Part shown: positions 38,149-46,952 of the stretch, in pieces
Layout: every line of letters begins with the position of its first letter
How positions within the stretch are numbered: the first letter of the stretch is position 1
NCBI RefSeq assembly: GCF_001278705.1
Contig: NZ_CP012600.1
Span: 1,984,190 to 2,048,189, forward strand
Reading direction: 5' to 3'
DNA from: Bacillus gobiensis
GTDB lineage: Bacteria; Bacillota; Bacilli; Bacillales; Bacillaceae
Length of the DNA: 64,000 nt
Position numbers and translations under genes: made by a program
The notes under the pieces: model-generated
Seen by the model: the letters and a program-made list of their open reading frames with translations, nothing else
Databases searched by the model: none
What the model was told of the DNA's origin: nothing

Positions 38149-38416
38149 CTTTACTCCCCCTTTTTTACATATTGTAGCACAAAAATATGTCTTTTAACCT
38201 ATTAGAGAAATTTTTTCTAGGAAAAAAGGACTTAAAAAGGAGTTTGGATAATTGGACATTTTTAATCATTTTTAATCATTCACATTAATAAAGTCGAAAT
38301 CGTTGTCGACTCGACTTATTTTGATTCAATAATAGCTATTTTTTTAGCTTTGCTCTTAAAATTGTTCAATGGTCAATAGAAGATTGCTTCCGTTTTTAGA
38401 TTGATCAGCCGGTATT

Positions 38417-39622
38417 CTATTGAAGCCTGTACTGGTATCTTCCGCCAATCTGATTTACACTTATGACGGCTTCGAAGCCAGAAGCAGGAAAGTTAGGATT
38501 GGTAATGATCAAATGGCCTGTGGAATCAGTGCTCAAGGTAGGAAATCCTAAATTGTTTTGATCGAATGCCCTGTTAATAGACATCACTGTTACTACAGCT
38601 GAATCATTAAGCGGATTGCCGTACATAAGAAGAGTATAATTGAACTCATAAAAAGGACCGATAATTAATAAATTAATGAATGCAGTTATATTATTGTTGA
38701 TTTTAACTGTTGCATTTGCTCCGGTCGTTAGAGCAAAATCTTTGGAATAAGGTTTCCTGATAACCGATATTGTGCCATCTTCATTGGTAGCTAACCGATC
38801 ACAATAGATCGCTCTGCCCAATCTGCTTGTGTCGCTAAAGGACATAAAGTGCCCGCAAATATATACGTTATTCTTGGTTGAATCGACAAGTTCAACGACA
38901 TTTCTTCCAATGATTTCAACTTTTTGATCGCCATAAAAATTTGTGTTCACATGCCCTTCATTTCGAACGATCGGCGTTGAATTTCTCGTCCATACGTTAA
39001 TATCCAAAGGTGAATGATATGGCAGGCATCCTGGGCCAATTTTGATCTTTGGCTCCGTTTCAGAAAGTGCCTGATTAATCGTACATCCGGTACCTAAACC
39101 ACTGCCATGAAAAGAATCGAGTCCATTCGTTCTCTTATACTCAAGCGCGGTTTTACATGCGGATTGAAAATCACAATGTTCGGCAACGACGTATTCAGTA
39201 AATTCACCAGCAAATTCATTATGAAGCAGAATACCTGTTTTCAACCGTCCAAACTTAATATTCCGGAAAACAGTCGTATTGACGCCTATGGCTTCAATAC
39301 CGATTGTTGTATCATTTCCAATAATTCGGAAGCTGCCGATTTCTCCTCCATTTGCAGAGCCGCTGCCACCTTGGAAGACAAAAGCAGGCTCATTATTGAT
39401 TCCTGTAGCATCAATGACTGAATCAAAACCCACACCTTTAATAATCGGCTGTATGAATCCTGGAGGAAAAATAATAGGTCTAGTGATTTTAATCGTATAA
39501 CCAGGAATGACCAGTTCGGCATATGAATCATTTAACGAATCCGCCCATTGCTGCATTTTAACCGTTTCATCCGTCCCATCACCAACGACACCAAACTCCT
39601 CTGTGCTTCTTTGAATACTCAT
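38417..39622 (-). CDS. Right-handed beta-helix (pectate-lyase-fold) protein
   Basis: 401 residues. The N-terminal EFGVVGDGTDETVKMQQWAD is the opening of pectate-lyase-superfamily proteins, followed by beta-helix-like strands (IGSFRIIGNDTTIGIEAIGV, GILLHNEFAGEF). There is no signal peptide, so it resembles phage tail-spike or appendage proteins rather than secreted pectinases. ATG 39622 has GGGGAGGA. No phage neighbours apart from the DUF4236 protein. Confidence 0.7.
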   Translation of the reverse strand: MSIQRSTEEFGVVGDGTDETVKMQQWADSLNDSYAELVIPGYTIKITRPIIFPPGFIQPIIKGVGFDSVIDATGINNEPAFVFQGGSGSANGGEIGSFRIIGNDTTIGIEAIGVNTTVFRNIKFGRLKTGILLHNEFAGEFTEYVVAEHCDFQSACKTALEYKRTNGLDSFHGSGLGTGCTINQALSETEPKIKIGPGCLPYHSPLDINVWTRNSTPIVRNEGHVNTNFYGDQKVEIIGRNVVELVDSTKNNVYICGHFMSFSDTSRLGRAIYCDRLATNEDGTISVIRKPYSKDFALTTGANATVKINNNITAFINLLIIGPFYEFNYTLLMYGNPLNDSAVVTVMSINRAFDQNNLGFPTLSTDSTGHLIITNPNFPASGFEAVISVNQIGGRYQYRLQ

Positions 39623-39670
39623 TTAATTCGTCCTCCCCTATCTTGCATATTCTATCGAGAATATAGATAA

Positions 39671-39714
39671 AAAACCTCTTTTGTCTATCATAATAAATAG
39701 AACAAAAAGAGGTT
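39671..39714 (-). terminator. Terminator of the CBO0543-like gene
   Basis: AAAACCTCTTTTGT (39671-39684) pairs with ACAAAAAGAGGTT (39702-39714); minus-strand tail TTTTTT. Confidence 0.8.
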
Positions 39715-39758
39715 CGGGCGGAATGGTCTTTAATTTTCTCTTTGCAACTGCCATTATT

Positions 39759-40256
39759 TCAATTATTCTGCTCTTTCGAAAAATCTAATTTGACCAGCTT
39801 CTTTGAGAGAATACGTAATAACCAAGGGAAAAAGAAGCCAAATAATACGAAGTAAATCGGTATGCCGTACCACGTTTCCCAATATATATTTTTCATATAT
39901 CCTACTTGAACCAAACCTGATTCTAAGAGAAAAGACAGAAATGTAAAAAACACTGTAAACACCCATTTTTTTTGCGGGATGTAAAAATTCACATAAATCG
40001 TGGCAATACTTGCAGGAACAAAGGTAAGAAGAAACGTGTCACTTAGCTCTGTCGTATTTTTCTTTGCTATGTCAAACAGATCGATTGGTACAGCGGCTAC
40101 GGTATCAGCTAACCAAGTAATATCTCCGGCTACCCCTAAAGTAACAAAAATTCCCGTCCACGTTAAATTTTTTTTAGGCATAAACAATACGATCAATAAC
40201 AATGCCACTCCTAGTATCCATACATACCATTCACCTTCAACCTTAAATATTTCCAT
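39759..40256 (-). CDS. CBO0543 family membrane protein
   Basis: 165 residues with about five TM helices, including VALLLIVLFMPKKN, GVAGDITWLADTVAAVPIDL and the C-terminal WYGIPIYFVLFGFFFPWLL. Length and pattern match the CBO0543-type family of small clostridial and bacillar membrane proteins of unknown role. ATG 40256 after AGGTGAT. Monocistronic with terminator. Confidence 0.7.
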   Translation of the reverse strand: MEIFKVEGEWYVWILGVALLLIVLFMPKKNLTWTGIFVTLGVAGDITWLADTVAAVPIDLFDIAKKNTTELSDTFLLTFVPASIATIYVNFYIPQKKWVFTVFFTFLSFLLESGLVQVGYMKNIYWETWYGIPIYFVLFGFFFPWLLRILSKKLVKLDFSKEQNN

Positions 40257-40296
40257 TTCATCACCTACAGGGAGAAATTGATAAACACGATCTTAA

Positions 40297-40575
40297 TTAA
40301 CGATTATTTTCCTCTGAATCAGAAATTGGCGAACCAGTAGATGTATGTTCGATGACCCATTCACGAGCAATATCAGAAACTGCGGACCAATCTGGAATTG
40401 TGTCATTGTGTTGTTGAATCCAGCTCAAACAAGCCTGAGGATCAATACTGTGCTTTTCGCACTCCGAGAAAAACGACTGGATTGTAGATTCATTACAGTT
40501 TTCCCATGACCCGCAAGTTGATCGCCAAATATCTTCAATTTTCTTATGTACGGTACTTTCATTTTGGTCTTTCAT
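40297..40575 (-). CDS. Small acidic soluble protein, unknown
   Basis: 92 residues (MKDQNESTVHKKIEDIWRST), with three Cys (STCGSWENC and CEKH) and a polar tail SDSEENNR. ATG 40575 lies seven bases after GGAGG. Not recognised; located between the CBO0543-like gene and the yeeI leader. Confidence 0.55.
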   Translation of the reverse strand: MKDQNESTVHKKIEDIWRSTCGSWENCNESTIQSFFSECEKHSIDPQACLSWIQQHNDTIPDWSAVSDIAREWVIEHTSTGSPISDSEENNR

Positions 40576-40699
40576 TAGTCGTCCCTCCAGCACTATTTCA
40601 ATGATATATTCATATCATTCCCAGTGACCAAAAAACTATGTAGCAATTATCAAGATATTATAAAGCGGAGATACTCGAAACAAATGATGTATTTGAGGT

Positions 40700-40900
40700 A
40701 TAATTAATATAGTGTTTCCAGATACAAAAAACAGCTTAGCTCATAAAGTGAACCTTCAATCCGTGGGATCCCAAGGTTTGTTAGGTGAACCTGACCTAGC
40801 TTTTACGGGCAGCCTGTGCCCTGCCTGGACTTTCCCTTGAAGCAGGGATCTTACTGCCTGTTAACGCGGGATAGAATTTATATTTTTTTAGATTTAAAGT
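40700..40900 (+). ncRNA. Possible structured RNA or leader before yeeI
   Basis: After a -10-like TATAAT (near 40699) lies about 190 bases of GC-richer, fold-prone DNA: AACAG with CTGTT, GATCCC with GGGATC, AGGTTnnnnnAACCT, and CCCTGC with GCAGGG can all pair. A TTTTTTT run near 40887 follows. The size (about 190 nt) and T-run fit a 6S-like or other ncRNA, but I do not recognise a known family sequence. It could equally be a yeeI leader. Confidence 0.4.
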
Positions 40901-40920
40901 CGAAAGAGAGTGAAACAAAG

Positions 40921-41640
40921 ATGGGCCGTAAGTGGAATAATATTAAGGAAAAAAAGGCGTCAAAGGATGCAAATACAAGTCGGATCTATGCAAAATTCGG
41001 CCGTGAAATTTATGTAGCTGCCAAGCAAGGAGAGCCTGATCCGGAATCGAATCAAGCGTTACGCGTCGTACTCGAGCGGGCAAAAACGTACAATGTACCG
41101 AAAACGATTATTGACCGTGCTATTGAAAAAGCGAAGGGCGGTTCAGAAGAAAATTATGACGAACTTCGATACGAAGGCTTTGGACCAAACGGATCAATGG
41201 TGATTGTAGACGCACTAACAAATAATGTGAACCGTACCGCATCAGAAGTTCGCGCTGCATTTGGCAAAAACGGCGGGAACATGGGAGTTAGCGGATCTGT
41301 CACCTATATGTTTGATGAAACAGCTGTCATTGGACTTGAAGGAAAAACGGCAGATGAAGCTTTAGAAATCTTAATGGAAGCTGATATTGACGTACGCGAC
41401 ATATTAGAAGAAGATGAAGCCGTTATCATTTATGCTGAACCCGACCAGTTTCATGCCGTGCAAGAAGCTTTCAAAAATGCCGGAATTACTGAATTTACAG
41501 TTGCCGAGCTCACAATGCTTGCACAAAACGACGTGACCCTTCCAGAGGATGCCCAAGCACAATTTGAAAGAATGGTGGATGTATTAGAAGATTTAGAAGA
41601 TGTCAGACAAGTGTATCACAATGTTGATTTAGGCGAATAA
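40921..41640 (+). CDS. yeeI: YebC/PmpR-family transcription/translation factor
   Basis: 239 residues, near-identical in pattern to B. subtilis Yee[52 protein letters not shown] and [10 protein letters not shown]. YebC proteins bind DNA or assist ribosomes at proline stretches, depending on the branch. I start at ATG 40921; the longer open frame upstream runs through the structured region and is not needed. Confidence 0.95.
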   Translation: MGRKWNNIKEKKASKDANTSRIYAKFGREIYVAAKQGEPDPESNQALRVVLERAKTYNVPKTIIDRAIEKAKGGSEENYDELRYEGFGPNGSMVIVDALTNNVNRTASEVRAAFGKNGGNMGVSGSVTYMFDETAVIGLEGKTADEALEILMEADIDVRDILEEDEAVIIYAEPDQFHAVQEAFKNAGITEFTVAELTMLAQNDVTLPEDAQAQFERMVDVLEDLEDVRQVYHNVDLGE

Positions 41641-41647
41641 TGCATGG

Positions 41648-41678
41648 AGCAGACTGTTTTCTATAGGTCTGCTTTTTT
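41648..41678 (+). terminator. Terminator of yeeI
   Basis: AGCAGAC (41648-41654) pairs with GTCTGCT (41667-41673), then TTTTT. Confidence 0.85.
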
Positions 41679-41761
41679 CTTACTTCAGGTTCATGGATGA
41701 TCGAAGGGGCAATTGGAAAGTATAGATATAAATCGTAATAATGCTAAAAAGGATGATTCAT

Positions 41762-42268
41762 ATGATTTATATCTATAATGATTATGGCGGAACCCATACG
41801 ACTGCCATGGCAGCAGCGTATCATTTGAAAAATTTGCCTGTCGATCGGACGCTGACAAAGGAAGAAATATTGAATGTGAAATATTTTAACAAGCTAACTC
41901 CTTCTGATATTGGAAAAATCATTTTTCACGGAATCGATGAGGATGGAAATTCAATTTATACCATTGGTCGAAAATCCTCCAAACTTGTTGTTCCTGCGTT
42001 AAAAAACTTAAGCCTATTATTGCAGAATACATATCAGGGAGATGAAAAAATCATTTATTCGAACACCATGCCAACTGTTCCTTTCGTTATGAAAATTGGC
42101 GGATTTCTTTCCAGACAGTTGAAAATTGATTTTCTTGGTGTCCCGTTACTCATTTTAGGCGCGAAGCAATGCTACCGAGATATTATCCGGCTGGTTGAGC
42201 ACACGAAAGAGGTTGGAAAATCGACAAATGATAAGGTCGTTGTGTTGGAGAATGAGCAATTTAAATAA
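41762..42268 (+). CDS. DUF3189 family protein
   Basis: 168 residues; MIYIYNDYGGTHTTAMAAAY at the start and HGIDEDGNSIYTIGR are hallmarks of DUF3189, a Bacillus/Clostridium family of unknown function with a P-loop-like Gly/Thr segment. ATG 41762 follows AAAGGATG; an in-frame ATG 21 bases upstream has no site. Own terminator after it. Confidence 0.75.
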   Translation: MIYIYNDYGGTHTTAMAAAYHLKNLPVDRTLTKEEILNVKYFNKLTPSDIGKIIFHGIDEDGNSIYTIGRKSSKLVVPALKNLSLLLQNTYQGDEKIIYSNTMPTVPFVMKIGGFLSRQLKIDFLGVPLLILGAKQCYRDIIRLVEHTKEVGKSTNDKVVVLENEQFK

Positions 42269-42273
42269 TGTTG

Positions 42274-42311
42274 AAAACCTTTGGACTTCTAATTACGAAG
42301 GTTTTTTATTT
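42274..42311 (+). terminator. Terminator of the DUF3189 gene
   Basis: AAAACCTT (42274-42281) pairs with AAGGTTTT (42298-42305), followed by TTATTTT. Confidence 0.75.
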
Positions 42312-42521
42312 TGTCATCTTTTAAATGAATATATTTTAGTCTGGATCACCAGTAATAAAACACCAGGAATTAAATGGTCTTGATTGATCCACCCCTCAGC
42401 CGCTAAACAACCTATCCATAGGATTTTTCTTCCTTTGATCACGCAGTATTTTTTTACTACAATGGAATAATAGATCAGTTTTGGAGGTTTTTTATTATAT
42501 GAAGAGATTTTTGGCATCAGA

Positions 42522-42555
42522 CAAAAAGACTTCCAAGAATAAACTTTGGAAGTCT
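42522..42555 (-). terminator. Terminator of the 181-residue membrane protein
   Basis: AGACTTCCAAG (42527-42537) pairs with CTTTGGAAGTCT (42544-42555), minus-strand tail TTTTTG. Confidence 0.8.
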
Positions 42556-42586
42556 CTGAGTTAAGGAATTTCCACAAAAAAACGAA

Positions 42587-43132
42587 TCAAACGTGATATT
42601 CATCATTAACTTTTCTCCAAAAGTAATCAAGATTGCTTTGAAAATAAACGTAATTAATACCAACAATTATGTTCAAAACAACAATCACACCTACTAAGAC
42701 ATACACCTCTGTTGAGAACCCCAGCCAGAATAAAGATAAACTTATAATTGAAATTAAAGAAATAAAAAAGCTAAAAGTTAAAGACCTTAAAGCATGAACA
42801 TTGCCTAGCCGATAACTGTATATTCTTTGGATATCAGATCCATTAGGGTGCTTCATAATTTTTTCATCAAGCTCAAATTCTTCTCTAAAGTACTTCGCCC
42901 ATTTTTTAGTAAAGACAAACCCAAAAAGCATGCTTATCTGATGGATTAAGTGCCCGATTATAATACCTATTCCTATAAAAAGCCCCGTAAAAGCAACTAT
43001 TGCTGCCCCATTGCTTTTAATAAAATACATAATGAAAGTGCTATCTTTTAAAGAGAAATAGATTAATAGAATCGATAAGTATACCCAACCAGGAATCCCC
43101 CATCGAATAGCATGCTTTGTTTCAAAATTCAT
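42587..43132 (-). CDS. Multi-TM membrane protein, unknown
   Basis: 181 residues with four TM helices in two pairs (WVYLSILLIYFSL, IVAFTGLFIGIGIIIGHLI, then FSFFISLISIISLSLFWLGF and VYVLVGVIVVLNIIVGIN) around a polar middle (FREEFELDEKIMKHPNGSD). ATG 43132 after AAAGGAGGAGGTG. Not recognised. Confidence 0.6.
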   Translation of the reverse strand: MNFETKHAIRWGIPGWVYLSILLIYFSLKDSTFIMYFIKSNGAAIVAFTGLFIGIGIIIGHLIHQISMLFGFVFTKKWAKYFREEFELDEKIMKHPNGSDIQRIYSYRLGNVHALRSLTFSFFISLISIISLSLFWLGFSTEVYVLVGVIVVLNIIVGINYVYFQSNLDYFWRKVNDEYHV

Positions 43133-43260
43133 GAAACACCTCCTCCTTTCAATAGAGAACATTCACGAATACGCTTTCAATCTAATTCAGCAAACAATGA
43201 TACTCAATCTGAAAAAAGAAAGAGAAGAAATTTTCTCCTCATCCCCTTTGCTATTATAAA

Positions 43261-43637
43261 TCAATCATAGAACATGACGGTCACATATTTGCCAGAGTAA
43301 TCAAACACAAAAAATTCAGCCTTGTTATTGTCTCCGTCTACATATTTCCCGATATTATTAAAATTGTAACATTCACCAGGCGAAAAGTAATTTGCCCCTA
43401 CATAATCATCCTGATTGTCACCTGCATCATCTTCATACAGATGAAGCGTTACAGAAAAGTTTGATTTTGACGAAAGGCAGACCCTAAAATCTCCTCCACC
43501 GGAATATACAGGATTACTGGAGTAAATATAAGTATACGTGCCTAGCTTGTCCCATTCTCCTGCTCCAGCGGTTCTAATGGGATAACGAGTGCACACATGA
43601 TAGTGAGTAATACAGCACTAGCTTTGTTGAATTTCAT
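43261..43637 (-). pseudogene. Small secreted protein with frameshift in the signal peptide region
   Basis: ATG 43637, after AAGGGGGGATC, encodes a signal peptide MKFNKASAVLLTIMCALVIP, but that frame ends at a TAG about 12 codons later. The remaining 105 codons continue in another frame (AGAGEWDKLGTYTYIYSS to KYVTVMFYD), with two Cys (VCLSS, ECYNF). The total, 377 bases, is not a multiple of three: one base lost or two gained around 43560-43580. The mature part is Gly/Tyr/Asp-rich and beta-like; family unknown. Confidence 0.65.
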
Positions 43638-43853
43638 TTTGATCCCCCCTTGATTTTTTGTAAACCATACTGGAAAATTATATATTTATTTACCAATTAA
43701 ATGAATGGGGAATTATTCCCGAAAAAATTTGATCTTTCTTTCCCAACCTCAACCACAAGGCGTAAAAAGACGAACAGCTTATGCCAACTTTCTACCATGG
43801 TTGCAGCTCTTCGTTATTTATCCTATGATAAAATATAAAAAGGAGCGCTGTGG

Positions 43854-44450
43854 GTGGCAAGAACAAAAGCATTTGATACGAATGAAGTTCTACATAAAGC
43901 CATGTCCGTCTTTGGGAGTCGGGGCTATGAAGGCACCACGCTACCGGACTTAATAAACGGACTGGGCATTGCCCGCCAGAGTTTATATGACACATACGGC
44001 ACTAAGCGTGATTTATTTCTTTCGTCTGTAAAATACTATTTGGATCAAAAAAATCGTGACCTACAGGAACTGATTGATCACCCTGGAACGGTCACTGACA
44101 AAGTGGAGCAGGCTTTCACCATGATGATCAGGGTTCTTGCGGATCCAGACCTGCGCCAGAAGTGCTTCATCATCAGCAGCGCAATTGAGCAGGCGCCTCA
44201 TGACCAAGAGCTGGCTGCCTATATACATGAGAATACGAAACAGGTGGAACACGCATTTTATACGATGTTAGAGCGAGGGATGGAACAGGGCGAACTAAGT
44301 CAGGAATTAAATATTAGCGACCTGTCCCGTTTTCTGACCCATGAGCGAATAGCCTTGGTATATGCAGCAAAGATGGGAATGGATGAACAGAATCTGGTCG
44401 GCATCATGCAGATTGTGCTATCCATTATCAAGCCGAATGAAGGAAATTGA
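43854..44450 (+). CDS. TetR-family transcriptional regulator
   Basis: 198 residues with a helix-turn-helix at the N terminus (FGSRGYEGTTLPDLINGLGIARQSLYDTYGTK; shown in part by GTTLPDL and RQSLYDTYG) and a ligand/dimer domain. GTG 43854 after AAGGAG. It faces the NmrA/NTF2 operon. A palindrome at the operon promoter (45930-45950) is a candidate operator. Confidence 0.88.
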   Translation: MARTKAFDTNEVLHKAMSVFGSRGYEGTTLPDLINGLGIARQSLYDTYGTKRDLFLSSVKYYLDQKNRDLQELIDHPGTVTDKVEQAFTMMIRVLADPDLRQKCFIISSAIEQAPHDQELAAYIHENTKQVEHAFYTMLERGMEQGELSQELNISDLSRFLTHERIALVYAAKMGMDEQNLVGIMQIVLSIIKPNEGN

Positions 44451-44462
44451 GTTCTACAAAAG

Positions 44463-44513
44463 AAAGAGCTGTCCCCCGGTCATCTGTGATGGCGGTTGGG
44501 AAAGCTCTTCTGT
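44463..44513. terminator. Convergent hairpin between TetR and NmrA-like genes
   Basis: AAGAGCTGTCCC pairs with GGGAAAGCTCTT across about 25 bases; the T-run is poor, so termination is uncertain. Confidence 0.5.
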
Positions 44514-44558
44514 ATAGTTGCGTATGAAAAGAGTCGGCTTTAGTCCGGTCTCTGGCTG

Positions 44559-45428
44559 TTAAGCAGATTTAAACCAGTTCTTATTATTCTGGATGAAATC
44601 CTCTAGTGAACGCGGCTTTCGTCCAGTTACCTGAAGCACAGTGTCTGTAACCTGGTCTTCCGATCCTTCCACGCGGATACGGTGGTCCAACCCCGCCAAG
44701 AAAGTTGCATATGGAGCAGGTATGCCGGCAGCTGTCAGCGCCTGCACCAACTGATCTTCCGTAATGGAGAGATGCTTTACGTTTAGGCCGGTAAGCTTGT
44801 GGATCAATGCGGCTGCTTCAGCATAACTGAGTGATTGAGGACCAGTAATAATATGCTCCCTGTTGTGCGGTACTTTATCAGTTAACGCATGAAAGCCGAC
44901 CTCGGCAATATCTTCTGCATCTACGAATCCCACTTTGCCGTCACCGGTAGCGGTAAAGATTTGCCCTCGCTGACGCAAAGTATGTCCGTGTCCGCCTTCG
45001 GTGAAATTCTGCATGAAATAAGAAGGACGCAGCACGGCCCATTCAGGCGCGTGCTCTTGCAGGTACTGATGAACGGAGCCGAAAACTGGTCCATGCTCCG
45101 AAATCGATGCGCTGGATAGCAGAACGAATCGGCGAATGGAAGCGTCGAGTGCTCTACGAATGAAGGGAATCATGACTTCTTCGGGATGCATATCCGTCGG
45201 CGCAACAAGATAAATTGCGCTAATACCTTGCAAAGCCATTTCGTGGTTGGCGTCATCATCATACCAGTCAAAGAGTACATGGTCAGCCCGTGCACCGTCC
45301 ATTTTAGATACGCTACGTCCGGCACTTCGGATGAGATAGCCTTGCCTTATTAGAAGTTGCGCGATACGGGAGGAAGTTTTCCCTTGTCCCCCGGTGAGCA
45401 GGATGCGAGTTGATGTTTCGGTATGCAT
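44559..45428 (-). CDS. NmrA-like NAD(P)-binding protein (SDR atypical)
   Basis: 289 residues: Rossmann motif ILLTGGQGKTSSRIAQLL, AIYLVAPTDMHP, LRPSYFMQNF and GKVGFVDAEDIAEVG, as in NmrA/HSCARG-type redox sensors or isoflavone-reductase-like oxidoreductases. ATG 45428 after AAGGAG. It follows the NTF2-like gene by 35 bases and is co-transcribed. Substrate unknown. Confidence 0.85.
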   Translation of the reverse strand: MHTETSTRILLTGGQGKTSSRIAQLLIRQGYLIRSAGRSVSKMDGARADHVLFDWYDDDANHEMALQGISAIYLVAPTDMHPEEVMIPFIRRALDASIRRFVLLSSASISEHGPVFGSVHQYLQEHAPEWAVLRPSYFMQNFTEGGHGHTLRQRGQIFTATGDGKVGFVDAEDIAEVGFHALTDKVPHNREHIITGPQSLSYAEAAALIHKLTGLNVKHLSITEDQLVQALTAAGIPAPYATFLAGLDHRIRVEGSEDQVTDTVLQVTGRKPRSLEDFIQNNKNWFKSA

Positions 45429-45463
45429 GAGAACAGCTCCTTATAATCAATCAAATAGCTACA

Positions 45464-45859
45464 TCAAAGTGCTAACGGATTCCAGTAGTCCTGATACCGG
45501 ACAATCTTGCCGTCTTTAACCTCTACTACAGAAATATATTGCTGTTCATAAGGTTTACCCTCCGCCAGGATGGTACCGCTTGCTTCAAACTGTGTAAAGA
45601 ACACCGGGGAGTCAGCCGACACATGAACAATAGGTGTCGTAAAAGAAGTAATCACAAGTACATTTTCCAGCAAGTCAAGGTGCTGCTTCAGAGCTGCTTT
45701 GCCTTCCAATTGTTTTGGGTACGGTTTAGGAGCATAAGGAAATTCAAAAATTACTTCCTCATCAAACAAATCGAGCATAGCTTCATAATCCTTGCGAATA
45801 AAACGGTCTGTGAAAAGTTGCATGATTTCTTCGGCCTGTTCGGAAGAAATGGTACTCAT
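45464..45859 (-). CDS. NTF2/SnoaL-like protein
   Basis: 131 residues of the cone-shaped NTF2/SnoaL fold (FTDRFIRKDYEAMLDLFDEEV, VVEVKDGKIVRYQDYWNPLAL). Such proteins are isomerases, hydrolases or ligand binders next to SDR genes. First cistron of a two-gene operon with the NmrA-like protein, behind a promoter overlapped by a palindrome. ATG 45859 after GCGAGGA. Confidence 0.85.
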   Translation of the reverse strand: MSTISSEQAEEIMQLFTDRFIRKDYEAMLDLFDEEVIFEFPYAPKPYPKQLEGKAALKQHLDLLENVLVITSFTTPIVHVSADSPVFFTQFEASGTILAEGKPYEQQYISVVEVKDGKIVRYQDYWNPLAL

Positions 45860-45924
45860 TCAGATTCCTCGCTTTCTTTGGCAGAGTATACCTCTATAGT
45901 GAAAAGTCAGAGGGGTATGAACTT

Positions 45925-45953
45925 ACAATACCAATTCCGTACTGATTGGTCAA
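45925..45953 (-). promoter_or_regulatory. Promoter of the NTF2/NmrA operon with putative TetR operator
   Basis: On the minus strand TTGACC (45948-45953), 17-base spacer, TATTGT (45925-45930). The spacer is covered by the inverted repeat ACCAAT-N9-ATTGGT (45930-45950), an arrangement typical for TetR-type repression. A related ACTGATTG occurs again near 45963. Confidence 0.65.
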
Positions 45954-45959
45954 ATATAT

Positions 45960-46336
45960 TCGGACTGATTGATCTTGAATCAAAAAGCTTTCAATCGGTT
46001 ACAAATGTTAAACACCGATTTAAAACAGTATGGAAAACTTCGAATTCTTTCTTTTAATAAATAAATGAAGAGTTTAATCTCTCTTTGATCCTCATATAAT
46101 TACTTCCATCATATCTGCTCAATATTTTCCGCTTTACATCTTTGAATACAAAACGGTGAGATAGTTGAAAGCCCTTTTTATATGAGGAATTTTTTATATG
46201 GGGTATAGAAATGGATTTTATGTGTGGAATGAAAATCTAGACAAATTTATTCTAATAATTCCGATCACCAAACAAATTAGAAGTACATAAAATGCTTATA
46301 AAGTTTTATTGCTCAGGTAAAGAGGTGAAAAAAATT
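45960..46336. other. AT-rich gap with no recognised element
   Basis: About 375 bases between the NTF2 promoter and the truncated cupin. No ORF with a ribosome site, tRNA or clear hairpin was seen. Confidence 0.5.
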
Positions 46337-46528
46337 ATGGTTTCATACTTGGATTACTCATCTCCATCGGCTCAATTCACATTTGACGTTAATAATAGCC
46401 CCTTATTTAAAAAGGATAACAACAATTTTATTAACGTATTAGGTGTGAAACAGTTAAATACATTGGAAAATGTGTCTCTATTAGACATTTTTCTAAGTGC
46501 TAATAATGTTGTAGAACCACAGGCGTAA
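46337..46528 (+). pseudogene. Truncated cupin-domain protein (N-terminal remnant)
   Basis: 63 residues, MVSYLDYSSPSAQFTFDVNN to DIFLSANNVVEPQA, then a stop. I recall full-length Bacillus cupins (about 180 residues) that start almost identically and continue VVEPHYHQNAAE, where the His residues bind metal. Here the frame ends just at the metal site, so the catalytic barrel is missing. Good ribosome site (AGAGGTG), so it may still be expressed. A terminator follows. Confidence 0.6.
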
Positions 46529-46649
46529 ATTGGATGCATGCTATAAAGTAAATTGAAAGCGGCTACTTACAAGGACAGCGAAAATAAGTGAGATTCGGGG
46601 TCAAATAATCGAAAAATAGACAACATATTATAAGAGAGCGAAAAAGTAA

Positions 46650-46703
46650 AATGTACCCTATAGAGTAAACACTAACACTGTCTGCTTGTAGGGTGCTTTT
46701 TTT
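46650..46703 (+). terminator. Terminator after the cupin remnant
   Basis: GTACCCTATA (from 46653) pairs with TGTAGGGTGC (from 46688), followed by TTTTTTTG. Confidence 0.7.
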
Positions 46704-46802
46704 GTATGAATATGTATATTTGTAATATGAGACTAATACTTCATCAATCACTAATTTTTTTCGAGTTTTCACTATTGCTAGTTAAGAGGTTCAAGTGTAT
46801 GC

Positions 46803-46952
46803 TTATTTTCTCTTAAATCCAAATATAAGACTGCTTAATCCCATTAAAAAACCTCCGGCAATACCGATCACGACTCCAAACAGAGTCCATTCAGAAATGT
46901 AAATCCCTAAAAGAAATAGCGCTAAGCCTATAATAAGTATTAATTTATTCAT
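46803..46952 (-). CDS. 49-residue two-TM membrane protein (below common length cut-offs)
   Basis: ATG 46952, after GGAGGG with a seven-base gap, encodes MNKLILIIGLALFLLGIYIS, then EWTLFGVVIGIAGGFLMGLS and ending SLIFGFKRK, stop TAA 46803. Two hydrophobic helices with a short loop and a basic tail; the GVVIGIAGGFLMG part is small-residue-rich, as in helix packing. No family recognised. Confidence 0.65.
   Translation of the reverse strand: MNKLILIIGLALFLLGIYISEWTLFGVVIGIAGGFLMGLSSLIFGFKRK

Noticed and set aside
40816..40920. N-terminal extension of yeeI
   Set aside because: The open frame here runs through fold-prone RNA-like sequence and the known family starts at [12 protein letters not shown].
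46563..46772. 69-codon minus ORF
   Set aside because: No ribosome site; crosses a terminator hairpin; composition unlike a gene.
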